A DNA stretch of 49,161 bases from Rikenellaceae bacterium (lineage in GTDB: Bacteria; Bacteroidota; Bacteroidia; Bacteroidales; Rikenellaceae): NCBI GenBank assembly GCA_020859685.1, contig JAJBVT010000018.1, positions 1-49,161 on the forward strand, written 5' to 3'. Both the position numbers and the translations under genes were made by a program. Under the pieces are notes generated by a model. It worked only from the letters and a program-made list of their open reading frames with translations, was not told where the DNA came from and ran no database searches. Positions 25,022 through 35,100 of the stretch are shown here, one piece after another; position 1 is the stretch's first letter; each line of letters begins with the position of its first letter.

Positions 25022-26773
25022 ATGCAGCACAACGCTCTCCTCTCTATCCTTACCCTTTTATTTTATACTTCTTCGCTTTTTGGTGCACGGGGTGGAAACC
25101 CCGCACCGGATGCCGACGGCGGCTGGACCGACCAGATGAGGACCGAATATATAACGCCCGTGCGCATAGTATGGACCTCGGACGATACCGGGACGAGCGT
25201 CCGTAACGCCGAGGTGCTCCTTAAAGAGTTTTCGGGGCAGGTCTCAACCGCCTCGCAGGAGTTCTGCGTACTGAGCACCCGGGACGGCGGTACGGCATCC
25301 GTACTTCTGGATTTCGGCAGGGAATATCAGGGTTCGCTCGAACTGGCCGCCGGGATGCGGGGGAGCCAAGAGCCGGTGGAAGTGCGTATCCGCTTCGGGG
25401 AATCGGTAAGCGAGGCTATGAGCGAGTACGGCTCCACGGCCACCAACGACCATGCTCTGAGGGATTTCATCCTCCGCGTGCCGTGGCTGGGAACGGTGCT
25501 GGCCGGAGAGTCCGGCTTCCGGTTCGTTCGCATAGACCTTACCGAACCCGACACCGAGTTGCCCCTGATTGCGGCTCGGACCGTATTCCGGTACCGGGAT
25601 ATCCCATACCTCGGAACGTTCGAATCAGACGATAAAAGGCTCGACAGTATATGGAAAACAGGCGCATATACAGTACATTTGAATATGCAGAATTTCCTTT
25701 GGGACGGCATCAAGAGGGACAGGCTGGTGTGGTTGGGAGATATGCATCCGGAAGTGATGTGCATAAACACGGTCTTCGGCGGGAACGAGGTGGTAAAAAA
25801 GAGCCTCGACTTTGCCCGTGACGAAACGCCGCTCCCGGGGTGGATGAACGGAATGTGTTCCTACTCCCTATGGTGGATAATAATTCAAAAGGACCTCTAT
25901 CTGTACGGTGGCGACCTCGAATACCTCCGCTCCCAGCACGATTACCTCGAAGGACTCGTTAACCAGGTGGTTTCGCAGATCGACGGCGACAGGGAGAGAC
26001 TTTCGGGCGGTGTCCGGTTCCTCGACTGGCCCACGTCCGAAATGCCGGAGGTGATAGATGCCGGGCTTCACGCCCTGACGGTAACCAGTCTCGAAAGCGC
26101 GGCCAGAATTGCCGGCTGGTTGGGCGACTACCGGCTCGAATCAAAGTGCCGCGAAAATGTAACCGCTTTGAAGCGGCACCTCCCGGACCACTACGACAAC
26201 AAGCAGGCCGCATCGCTGCTCGCCCTTGCCGGTATCCCCGGCGCGGAGGAGGCAGCCGGTGTAGCGGCCCGCGACGGCGCCCTCGGCTTCTCGACATTCT
26301 ACGGTTATTATATGCTCGAATCGCTGGCACGGGCCGGAATGTACGGGGAAGCGCTCTCCATAATATCCGATTACTGGGGGGCGATGCTCGACCTGGGCGC
26401 CACAACGTTCTGGGAAGACCTCGACTATTCCATTGTGCACCGTGCAGCCCGGATAGACGAAATAGTGCCGGAGGGAATGTTCGATATCCATGCCGACGGC
26501 GGCGCCTACTGCTACGAGGGGCTGCGCCACAGCTTCTGCCACGGCTGGGCCAGCGGACCCACCCCTTGGCTGAGCCGCCATGTGTTGGGTATAGAGCCGT
26601 TGGAACCGGGATTCGCCCGGGTGGCGGTACGCCCCAATCTGGGCCACCTTAACAGGGCCAGCGGCACGATACCCACTCCTTACGGTATAATTACCGTAAG
26701 CCACGAACGGATGCCCGACGGCACCGTGTCGAGCCGGGTAGAGGTGCCGCCCGGGGTGGAATTGGCAGACTGA
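25022..26773 (+). CDS. GH78-like glycoside hydrolase (alpha-L-rhamnosidase family)
   Basis: Exported enzyme of 583 residues with a signal peptide (LLSILTLLFYTSSLFGARG). The core matches the alpha-L-rhamnosidase (GH78) (alpha/alpha)6 barrel: DGIKRDRLVWLGD (residues 228-240), GATTFWE (Glu465, position of the family's general base) and SFCHGWASGPTPWLSRHVLG, with a C-terminal beta domain. In standard GH78 enzymes the first motif is DCPxR(D/E)ERxGWxGD; here the general-acid Glu position is missing or replaced by Asp233, so catalysis may differ or the enzyme belongs to a distinct subfamily. It is first in the PUL, probably periplasmic, and about 200 bp upstream of the first susC. Confidence 0.8.
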   Translation: MQHNALLSILTLLFYTSSLFGARGGNPAPDADGGWTDQMRTEYITPVRIVWTSDDTGTSVRNAEVLLKEFSGQVSTASQEFCVLSTRDGGTASVLLDFGREYQGSLELAAGMRGSQEPVEVRIRFGESVSEAMSEYGSTATNDHALRDFILRVPWLGTVLAGESGFRFVRIDLTEPDTELPLIAARTVFRYRDIPYLGTFESDDKRLDSIWKTGAYTVHLNMQNFLWDGIKRDRLVWLGDMHPEVMCINTVFGGNEVVKKSLDFARDETPLPGWMNGMCSYSLWWIIIQKDLYLYGGDLEYLRSQHDYLEGLVNQVVSQIDGDRERLSGGVRFLDWPTSEMPEVIDAGLHALTVTSLESAARIAGWLGDYRLESKCRENVTALKRHLPDHYDNKQAASLLALAGIPGAEEAAGVAARDGALGFSTFYGYYMLESLARAGMYGEALSIISDYWGAMLDLGATTFWEDLDYSIVHRAARIDEIVPEGMFDIHADGGAYCYEGLRHSFCHGWASGPTPWLSRHVLGIEPLEPGFARVAVRPNLGHLNRASGTIPTPYGIITVSHERMPDGTVSSRVEVPPGVELAD

Positions 26774-26977
26774 AACTACAAAACCTACCGAATACTAACC
26801 TAACCTATAATTATATGAGAGAACTCTACTTCATATCCGGCTAAACGGTCACGATTCCGCGACTGCCCGGCAAAATTTTAATTTCATACGTCACCGGAAA
26901 TTTCCGCCCTTCCGCCCACCGCGGGACACCCTCTCGTACCAGCATCTACGAAATTTACTGCTAACCAAATTAACCTA

Positions 26978-29900
26978 ATGCAAATGAAGTTTATACATTT
27001 CCTGAAAGTCAAGTCCGGGGGTGTCTTCCTGTTTGCGACACTGCTCATATTGGCGGTTGCGGCACCCGCCGCCGCAGTGGAACTCATCCCGGCCTTTCCC
27101 GATACGAGGCAACAGGACCAGAGACTTATAAGTATCAATGGAATTGTTTTAAGCGAAGACGATGGCTCGCCACTTCCGGGTGTAGCCATATTCGTGGTCG
27201 GGACTTCGACGGGAACCACCACCTCCGGCGACGGGCGGTTTTCCCTGAGGGTCCCCGAGAACTCCGTCCTCACATTCTCTTTCCTTGGGCTTCGCACCGT
27301 GGAGGCGGTCGCCTCGCCGCAGATGACAGTGCGCATGGAACCGGACACCCACATGATTGACGAGATAGTAACCGTAGCGTACGGCAGCCAGAAGAAGATA
27401 AGTGTCACGGGGTCTATCTCCTCCATCGGCACCGAGGAGCTGGCACGCAGTTCGGCCACCAACGTGGCCAGCGCCCTGGCGGGGCGTCTTCCCGGGCTCA
27501 CCATCATGCAGAACTCCGGCCACCAGCCCGGTAAGGACGCGGTGACCATGTACCTGCGGGGCCAGTCCACCCTGAACGACTCCAGCCCGCTTATCCTGAT
27601 AGACGGGGTTCCCCGTACCAACCTGAGCGTGCTCGACCCCAACGAAATAGAGACCGTGACCGTACTGAAGGACGCCTCTGCCACGGCCGTATTCGGAGTC
27701 CGGGGCGCCAACGGGGTGCTGCTGATAACCACCCGGAGAGGTACCGAAGGGAAACTCGAACTGAGTGTCAATTTCGATTACAGCCTATCCAGTTTCACGA
27801 CCCGTCCTACCCGGCTGCACTCTTGGGAGCACGCCGAACTGCGTAACCAGGCCGCCCGCAACGACGGCTACTCCGAAGACAACCTGCCATACACCGACTA
27901 TATGATAGGTATGTATAAATCGGGTGAGAATCCGGCATTCTATCCCGACAGGGACGTCTACCGTGAGTTTTTCCACAACTGGGCGCCCACTTACAAACTT
28001 AACGTAAACATGTCGGGCAGTAACGATAAGGTACGATATTTCCTAAATGCGGGTTACATAAACCAGCACGGGATAATGAAGGTAGACAAGGACCCGAACA
28101 TCGACTACGACGCCCGGTTCCGTATGGACCGTTTCACCTTCCGGAGCAACCTCGATTTCAATATCGCCAAGTCGTTGACCGCCGCCCTGAATATCGGTTC
28201 TTATCTCCAGAGGGTCAACCAACCCTCCCTGTCGGGTGGCGGCGATACCATAGAAAAGGGGGCCACCGAGTATGCAATGAGCGTGGCACCGAGTATGCCC
28301 GGCCCGCTGACGGTAGAGGGTTACGGCGCCCCTGCCGGGGAAGTAGTAGCTTATTACAACTCCCTGTACGGTTACACCCACCGCGCCGGTTACCGCCGTG
28401 TGACGACCGTGGACCTGAACACCTCCTTCTCGCTCGACTGGAAGCTCGGTTTCATTACCGAGGGACTGAGCACCAAAGGTATGGTGGCGTTCGACAATAT
28501 AAATGTCAACTACCTCGACAACCGTAACTTCTTCGACGAATACGGGGCCTACGTCGCCCGCTCGGCCGACGAGGAGAGCTATTACTTTATCACGGCCGAC
28601 AGGGACCCGGTTTTCTACACCACCAAATACTATGATACGAACTATTACCTCAACCTCCAGTACACCGTCAACTATGCCCGGTCGTTCGGTCTGCACGACG
28701 TGACCGGCCTGCTGCTCGCACAGCGCGACAACTGGCAAAGCTATGGAGCGGAAGTACCCTACAATATGGTAGGCTTTGCCGCAAGGGCCACCTACTCTTA
28801 TGATTACAGATATCTGGCCGAGGTAAACATGGGTTACAACGGGTCGGAGCAGTTTAATCCCGACCGCCGGTTCGGCTTTTTCCCGGCCGCCTCGATAGGG
28901 TGGGTAATAAGTAACGAACGGTTCCTCAAAGACAACCGCGTACTAACGAACCTTAAACTGCGCGCGTCGCTCGGCAAGGTCGGGAACGACAAGCAGGGGG
29001 CGGCAAGGTTCCTCTATATCGACCAGATAAACATGTACGGAGGCGGTACCCTGCCCTCGCTGGGAAGCGGGCAGTATATCTATCAGGGAAAGATTGCCAA
29101 TACCGACGTGACGTGGGAGACGGCCGTAAAACAGAACTACGGTATCGACCTGCAACTCTGGGGTGCGCTTACATTCTCTGCCGACGTGTTCCGAGAAAAG
29201 CGCGAAGATATACTGATTAACATAAGTACAATTCCCGACTTTACGGGCATAGTGCAGGGCAACCTTCCCGCAGTAAACTGGGGACGGGTGGACAACCGCG
29301 GGTACGAGCTGGAACTGACCTACCGGAAGATGTTCACCGGCGACTTTGCCGTACAGTTCCGCGGCAACTACTCCTACAACAAAAATACCGTGAAATATGC
29401 CAACGAGGTTACCTATCCCGACGACTATGCCGTAAAAAAGAGAATCGAGGGTTTCAGTCTCGGACAGCAGTTCGGCTACATCCGCGATTTCAGCGACGGC
29501 GGCAACGGTTACATAAACACTCAGGAGGAACTGGATGCCCTTCCGGACTATTCGGCCATCGGCAAAGCCCGTATCGGGGACTTCAAGTATGTGGACGTGA
29601 ACGGCGACGGTAAGATTACCGCGGCAGATATGGTACCCATCGGATATACGAGGGTACCGCGAATCTCCTACGGAGCCTCCGTGGTGGTGGATTTCAAGGG
29701 GCTGGACGTCTCCGTACTGTTTCAGGGTCTGGCCAAGACCACAGAACGCTATTTAGGTGTCGGGGTGGAAGAATGGGCCGGATATGCCGGATCGTACACC
29801 GATATGCACTTCAACGCATGGACCGAGGAGAGGTACCAGAACGGGGATAAAATCACCTACCCCGCCCTCTCGCTCGGTCCGAACGTGAACCATACCACCA

Positions 29901-30145
29901 ACGATTTCTTCTATATGAACCGCTCTTTCCTCAGGCTGAAGAATATAGAGGTGGGTTACACGCTGCCGGAGTCCGTGGTGAAGGCACTGGGTATCCGCAG
30001 TTGCCGGATATATGTCCGGGGGGATAACGTGGCTACATGGCACAACCTGCGGATGAACTCCTTCGACCCGGAACTTAACCAGTGGGGGCAGGCCCAGTAT
30101 CCCGTCACGAAGATGTGGACCGGCGGAATCAATATCACATTCTAA
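26978..30145 (+). CDS. SusC-type TonB-dependent outer membrane transporter (first pair)
   Basis: Imports oligosaccharides across the outer membrane with energy from TonB. The 1055-residue protein has a signal peptide (about 1-34), a carboxypeptidase-regulatory-like beta domain (about 52-120, GIVLSEDDGSPLPGVAI...), a TonB-interacting stretch (DEIVTVAYG) and plug (LAGRLPGLTIMQ, LKDASATAVFGVRGANGV). The 22-strand barrel follows and includes the DVNGDGKITAADM loop common in SusC proteins. The C-terminus ends in an aromatic residue (GGINITF), as barrels do. It is coupled to the SusD gene 11 bp downstream. Confidence 0.95.
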   Translation: MQMKFIHFLKVKSGGVFLFATLLILAVAAPAAAVELIPAFPDTRQQDQRLISINGIVLSEDDGSPLPGVAIFVVGTSTGTTTSGDGRFSLRVPENSVLTFSFLGLRTVEAVASPQMTVRMEPDTHMIDEIVTVAYGSQKKISVTGSISSIGTEELARSSATNVASALAGRLPGLTIMQNSGHQPGKDAVTMYLRGQSTLNDSSPLILIDGVPRTNLSVLDPNEIETVTVLKDASATAVFGVRGANGVLLITTRRGTEGKLELSVNFDYSLSSFTTRPTRLHSWEHAELRNQAARNDGYSEDNLPYTDYMIGMYKSGENPAFYPDRDVYREFFHNWAPTYKLNVNMSGSNDKVRYFLNAGYINQHGIMKVDKDPNIDYDARFRMDRFTFRSNLDFNIAKSLTAALNIGSYLQRVNQPSLSGGGDTIEKGATEYAMSVAPSMPGPLTVEGYGAPAGEVVAYYNSLYGYTHRAGYRRVTTVDLNTSFSLDWKLGFITEGLSTKGMVAFDNINVNYLDNRNFFDEYGAYVARSADEESYYFITADRDPVFYTTKYYDTNYYLNLQYTVNYARSFGLHDVTGLLLAQRDNWQSYGAEVPYNMVGFAARATYSYDYRYLAEVNMGYNGSEQFNPDRRFGFFPAASIGWVISNERFLKDNRVLTNLKLRASLGKVGNDKQGAARFLYIDQINMYGGGTLPSLGSGQYIYQGKIANTDVTWETAVKQNYGIDLQLWGALTFSADVFREKREDILINISTIPDFTGIVQGNLPAVNWGRVDNRGYELELTYRKMFTGDFAVQFRGNYSYNKNTVKYANEVTYPDDYAVKKRIEGFSLGQQFGYIRDFSDGGNGYINTQEELDALPDYSAIGKARIGDFKYVDVNGDGKITAADMVPIGYTRVPRISYGASVVVDFKGLDVSVLFQGLAKTTERYLGVGVEEWAGYAGSYTDMHFNAWTEERYQNGDKITYPALSLGPNVNHTTNDFFYMNRSFLRLKNIEVGYTLPESVVKALGIRSCRIYVRGDNVATWHNLRMNSFDPELNQWGQAQYPVTKMWTGGINITF

Positions 30146-30156
30146 AGAGCTGGAAG

Positions 30157-31968
30157 ATGAAAAATATATATTCGGCAATAATGGCCTTGTTACTGGCCGG
30201 GGCGGTCTGCTCGTGCGAGAATATTCTCGACAAGGCGCCCGACGGCGAGATAACCCTCGAAGAGGTCTTCGCAGACCCCGAAATGGTAGGGGCATTTCTC
30301 AACTCCTGCTACGGGAATATAAAAATGAAAGGGATTAACTACAACGGTAACGACTATATACCCGTAGCTCTCAGCGACGATGCCTGGTCATCTTCAGACG
30401 ACCAGGGGCTGAACGTATCGAATGCCTATCTTGGTATGGTATACGACTACTGGAATACCACCCGCGACGAAGTCGGAGACTGGTATACTCTCTGGTATCA
30501 GGTGCGCCTGTGCAGCCAGTTCATAGACCATATAGATAATGCGGCGGTCCGGTCCGAAGAGGAGCGAAGCTGCTGGAGGGCGGAGGCATATATTCTGAAA
30601 GCATACTTCTATTCCGAGCTGGTGAAGTGGTACGGTAAGGTGCCGATCCAACGGGATACTTACCGTTACGACGGCGATTTTTCGGGCACCGTGCGTGAAC
30701 CGGTACCGGAGGTGGTAAAATACATCGGGGAACTTTGCGACGAAGCGCTCGCTTCACCCCACCTGCCGTGGCGTATCACAACCTCTTCGGAGACCATGAG
30801 GGTAACCAAAGCCCTCGCTTGGGCCATCAAATCGGAAATGTGGCTGTTCGCCGCTTCGCCCCTTCACAACGGCGGGCAGGACTACTGGCAGAAAGCCTAC
30901 GAGGTAAACCGTGACGCGGTAAAGGCCCTCAAAGACAATAACTATCAGCTTTACACCACCTGCTCGGCGCCCGAAACCTTCGGCACCGGACCGGCGGCGG
31001 CATATCACCAGCTTGCTTGCACGGCGATGGAATATTCCTCGATGCCCACCGACCGGGAGACCATCTGGCAGCACGCCCACGGCGCCGGGTCGATATGGAT
31101 ATTCAACTATGTCGGACTCGAAGAGGGGATGCACATGGCCGGAACCTGCCCGACTCAGGAGCTTGTGGATGCCTATGAGGTTACGGACGGCACGGTGGCC
31201 TACCCGCTGCTCGACCTTTCCCGGCCCTATGCCGACGAACGGCACCTGCAACCCAATTACAACCCGGCGGCGCTCTCGCTCTACGACCATAACGATCCGT
31301 ATGCCAACCGCGACCCGCGTTTCTACGTCTCGGTGTTATATAATGGGGCCGAAATAGAGGTTAACGGCGAGAAGATAACCATGGAGATTTACGAAGGAGG
31401 AAGGCACGGCATCGAGCACGACCAGGGTGCCGGACGCCACACGCGTACAGGTTACTACAACCGCAAGACCGTCACACCGGGTGCGGGCGGTAAAGTGGAC
31501 GTTCTGGGCAGCCCGTGGAAATTTTACCGGCTGGCCGGGGTGATGCTCAATCTGGCGGAAGCCGCCGTGGAATTGGGCAACCTATCCGACGCCTACGACG
31601 CCGTGAACGAAATCCGGCGGCGCGTAGGGATGCCCGACCTGCCTCCCGGACTTACGCAGGACGAACTGCGCCACCGCGTGAGGAACGAAAGGCGTGTGGA
31701 ACTCTCCTGGGAAGAGACCCGTTACTTCGACCTGCGACGCTGGCAGAACCCGGACGGCGACCTGGCCTACTACCAGAAGTACCTCACCCGAATGTATATC
31801 CGCAGGGACCCGGCCACCGGTCTATTTACTTATGAGCGGGCAAATATATGGGACCGGGAGCGGTTCGGCTATGAGAACCGCGATTTCTTCATGCCGCTAA
31901 GGGACACCGAAGTGAGTAAGATATGGGATATAACGGGCGAGAACTGGCAGAACCCCGGTTGGTATTAG
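30157..31968 (+). CDS. SusD-type glycan-binding lipoprotein (first pair)
   Basis: Surface lipoprotein that caps the SusC channel and binds the glycan. The 603-residue protein starts MKNIYSAIMALLLAGAVCSC; lipidation is at one of the Cys in CSC. TPR-type helices (ARAEAYILKAYFYSELVKWYG region) and the C-terminal WEETRYFDLRRW, with the final ENWQNPGWY, are characteristic RagB/SusD motifs. The frame is open upstream to 30082, overlapping susC, but the lipoprotein leader fixes the start at 30157. It lies 30 bp before the second susC. Confidence 0.94.
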   Translation: MKNIYSAIMALLLAGAVCSCENILDKAPDGEITLEEVFADPEMVGAFLNSCYGNIKMKGINYNGNDYIPVALSDDAWSSSDDQGLNVSNAYLGMVYDYWNTTRDEVGDWYTLWYQVRLCSQFIDHIDNAAVRSEEERSCWRAEAYILKAYFYSELVKWYGKVPIQRDTYRYDGDFSGTVREPVPEVVKYIGELCDEALASPHLPWRITTSSETMRVTKALAWAIKSEMWLFAASPLHNGGQDYWQKAYEVNRDAVKALKDNNYQLYTTCSAPETFGTGPAAAYHQLACTAMEYSSMPTDRETIWQHAHGAGSIWIFNYVGLEEGMHMAGTCPTQELVDAYEVTDGTVAYPLLDLSRPYADERHLQPNYNPAALSLYDHNDPYANRDPRFYVSVLYNGAEIEVNGEKITMEIYEGGRHGIEHDQGAGRHTRTGYYNRKTVTPGAGGKVDVLGSPWKFYRLAGVMLNLAEAAVELGNLSDAYDAVNEIRRRVGMPDLPPGLTQDELRHRVRNERRVELSWEETRYFDLRRWQNPDGDLAYYQKYLTRMYIRRDPATGLFTYERANIWDRERFGYENRDFFMPLRDTEVSKIWDITGENWQNPGWY

Positions 31969-31998
31969 AATAACTGGAACTCCTTAATCTTCTGCAAA

Positions 31999-34900
31999 AT
32001 GAGACTAAAAAAACATATCGCATACATTATATTCTTCGTGGCGCTCGTACTTCCCGTCAGGAGACTCTACGGGCAGGGAAATGCCCTGAAGGTGCTGAGC
32101 GGCACGGTGACGGACGAAACGGGCACACCCCTTTCCGGGGCGCTCGTCCGGTCGGCCGACGGGAAGAACGAGATTACGACCGGCCGTGACGGCAGTTACA
32201 CCCTCCGGGTAGCCGCCCGAAGTTCCCACATAGTGGTATCCTTTCCCGGCTACTGCGACCGTATGGTACCCGCCGAAGCCGCAGACGCGGTATCCGTGCG
32301 GCTCGAACCGGACATTACGGGAGCCGATATGGTCATTGACATGGGCTATACCCGGCAGACCCGCAACTCCCTTACGGGCGCGGTATCGTCGGTAAAGGGC
32401 GAAGAACTGGAAAAATTCCCCGTCGCGAACCTTTCGCAGGCACTGGTCGGTAATTTTACGGGACTTACCTCGATGGAGGTCTATTCCGAACTCTCCTCGG
32501 CCAGCGTATGGACCGTTATCCGCGGCAACTCCACGATAAACGGCCGCGACCCGGTGGTGGTAATCGACGGGGTTATCTGCCCCAATACCAACTTCGATTA
32601 TATCACTTCGCAGGAAATTGAGTCCATCTCCATCCTGAAGGATGCCTCGGCAACGGCACTCTACGGCATTCAGGGAGCCAACGGGATTATCTCCATCCGC
32701 ACCAAGCGGGGCCATGCGGGACCTACCCGGGTAGGAGTCTACTTCAATCAGTCACTGCAACAGATGACGCGCAGGCCGAAATATATAAACTCGGCCCGAT
32801 ACGCCGAACTTCGCAACGAGGCGGGCTATAACGACGGCAGGGGTGCCTACTCCCAGTTCTCGCAGCAGCAGGTGGAGGGCTACCGCAGCGTGGCCGACCG
32901 TCAGCTCTACCCCGACAACGACTATTACGGTATGTTCATGCGCGATTTCGCCAATATGCAGCAGGCGGGAGTCAACGTCACGGGCGGCGATGAGAAGGTA
33001 AAATACTACTCCAACGTCAATTTCATGTACCAGCATATTCCGTTCAAGATAGCCGAGAAGGATAAGTTCGACCCGACACCGTCCAACTACTTCGTAAACT
33101 TCCGATCGAACGTGGACGTGAAAATTAACAGTTTCATCGACGGGTTCATGAGTCTGAGCGGGAACATCCGCAATATGAAGACGGCCGGGGAGACCAACAC
33201 TTCGGTTTACAGCCATATCTTCAACCTGCCCCCGACCATGTACGGACCTCTGACTCCCTACGAGGAAGACCCCGAATATCCCGACAGGATGATAGGCGGG
33301 CAGGTTATAACGCACGAGAAAGAGCCTAATCTGATTTACGGGGTGCTCAACCGCTCGGGTTACATTAAGAACCTGCATACTCATATCCTTGCCCAGGCGG
33401 GACTCAATTTCGACCTGGGAATGGTGACGCCGGGCCTGTCGCTCAAGGGCCTTATCGCCTACCAGACCGAAAGTCTGAATTCCACTTCTACCCTACAAAA
33501 CTACGAGAGATGGATAAGAACCTCCGATACCGGCAAACTCGAATTTATGAAGTACGGGACCGAGAACAACACCCCGCTGGTTTACAATAAAAACAAAAAC
33601 TTCGCCTACAATTCGAATTTCTTCGCCAGCGCCGATTACCATCGCCGTTTCGGTCTCCACGGAGTGGATGCAACGGGATACTTCTACCATCTCGACCAGG
33701 ATAAAGGAAGTTGGACGTCCACTGCCGGTATGCTGCTCTACAAACGGCAGAGCCTCGGAGTGACGGCGACCTACTCCTATGCCGAAAAGCTGTTCCTCAA
33801 AGGCGACCTGGGCTACTCCGGTTCGGACCAGTTCCATCCCGACCACCGGTTTATCACCACACCGGCCGTCTCTGCCGCGTGGGTCCTGTCCAAAGAACCA
33901 TTCATGGCCTCGGCAAACTGGCTGGACTATCTCAAAATCAGGGCCTCCTACGGAGTAAGCGCCAACGACCAGCTCGGGTTCGACCAGCGATTCCTCTATA
34001 TAGACGACTTCAGGGCCGAAAACAGCTACGACGGGCTGCGGGGCAACCCGGACCTCACCGCCGAGAAGATGAAAAAGCAGAACTACGGGCTCGACATCTC
34101 CCTGCTGGGCAGGTTCTCGGTATCGTTCGACTATTACCGCGATAAGGTGAGCAACATGCTTATCGACCCCACGGGCGTAATCCCCGAATATCAGGGTATA
34201 TTGTTAAGCAACTACGCCAAGACGAACGAAGGCGTAATGAAGAATTCGGGGGTAGAAATAGCCTTCTCGTATATGGAGCGCATCGGCCGGGACTGGACTG
34301 TTTTCGCCACCCTCAATTTCAGCACCAACAAGAATACGGTGGTGGATATCAAGGAGGCGGCCAACCCCGATTCGTACGCATACCGTTACCGCAATACCGG
34401 TTACAGCCTGCACCAGCCGTTCGGTTACATAATCGACAAAAGCAACGGCAACGGTTATTTCAACTCACAGGAGGAGCTCGACAACAGCGGGCTTACCTAC
34501 TCGTTCGGGACCCCGCGCATGGGTGATTTCGTCTACAAAGACCTGAACGGCGACGGGGTCATAGACGAGAAGGACCAGGCGCCTATCGGTTACACCTGGC
34601 TTCCGAGGCAGACGTATAGCTTAACGGGCGGATTCTCGTATCGCAACTGGGAAATAAGTTTGATGTTTCAGGGCGTGGCCAAAGCCCACTCGTATGCCTC
34701 GGGCATAGGTCTCTTCGAAAACCTCAACGAAGGGGTATTCAACGATATACACCTCAACGCATGGACCGCCGACAGATATGCCGCCGGGGATAAGATAACT
34801 TACCCCGCCCTGTCGCTGGAATCGACCACCAACCATGTTTCGAACAGTTACTTCGTAATGAACCGTTCGTACCTTCGGCTCCGAAATGTGGAGGTAGCAT

Positions 34901-35082
34901 ATACACTGCCGATATCGTCGTCGGGACTATTCCCGGCCGAGAAGGTCCGGTTCGCGCTGCGCGGTCAAAACCTCTTCACGGTCGACAAGATGAAGTCCAA
35001 ATACATAGACCCGGAGACGGGGGTGCTGAACGCCTTCCAGCCGTACCGGGTTTACAGTCTCGGAATCAGTCTCGTTTTCTGA
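31999..35082 (+). CDS. SusC-type TonB-dependent outer membrane transporter (second pair)
   Basis: Second transporter of the locus, 1027 residues. A signal peptide (IIFFVALVLPVRRLYGQG) is followed by a regulatory-like domain (about 30-105, SGTVTDETGTPLSGALV), plug (LVGNFTGLTS, LKDASATALYGIQGANG) and a barrel with the DLNGDGVIDEKDQAP loop, ending YSLGISLVF. It is clearly diverged from the first SusC, so the two pairs may take different oligosaccharides from the same glycan or different parts of it. It is co-directional and tightly spaced with both SusD genes. Confidence 0.95.
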   Translation: MRLKKHIAYIIFFVALVLPVRRLYGQGNALKVLSGTVTDETGTPLSGALVRSADGKNEITTGRDGSYTLRVAARSSHIVVSFPGYCDRMVPAEAADAVSVRLEPDITGADMVIDMGYTRQTRNSLTGAVSSVKGEELEKFPVANLSQALVGNFTGLTSMEVYSELSSASVWTVIRGNSTINGRDPVVVIDGVICPNTNFDYITSQEIESISILKDASATALYGIQGANGIISIRTKRGHAGPTRVGVYFNQSLQQMTRRPKYINSARYAELRNEAGYNDGRGAYSQFSQQQVEGYRSVADRQLYPDNDYYGMFMRDFANMQQAGVNVTGGDEKVKYYSNVNFMYQHIPFKIAEKDKFDPTPSNYFVNFRSNVDVKINSFIDGFMSLSGNIRNMKTAGETNTSVYSHIFNLPPTMYGPLTPYEEDPEYPDRMIGGQVITHEKEPNLIYGVLNRSGYIKNLHTHILAQAGLNFDLGMVTPGLSLKGLIAYQTESLNSTSTLQNYERWIRTSDTGKLEFMKYGTENNTPLVYNKNKNFAYNSNFFASADYHRRFGLHGVDATGYFYHLDQDKGSWTSTAGMLLYKRQSLGVTATYSYAEKLFLKGDLGYSGSDQFHPDHRFITTPAVSAAWVLSKEPFMASANWLDYLKIRASYGVSANDQLGFDQRFLYIDDFRAENSYDGLRGNPDLTAEKMKKQNYGLDISLLGRFSVSFDYYRDKVSNMLIDPTGVIPEYQGILLSNYAKTNEGVMKNSGVEIAFSYMERIGRDWTVFATLNFSTNKNTVVDIKEAANPDSYAYRYRNTGYSLHQPFGYIIDKSNGNGYFNSQEELDNSGLTYSFGTPRMGDFVYKDLNGDGVIDEKDQAPIGYTWLPRQTYSLTGGFSYRNWEISLMFQGVAKAHSYASGIGLFENLNEGVFNDIHLNAWTADRYAAGDKITYPALSLESTTNHVSNSYFVMNRSYLRLRNVEVAYTLPISSSGLFPAEKVRFALRGQNLFTVDKMKSKYIDPETGVLNAFQPYRVYSLGISLVF

Positions 35083-35100
35083 CACCTAAACACAGCAATT

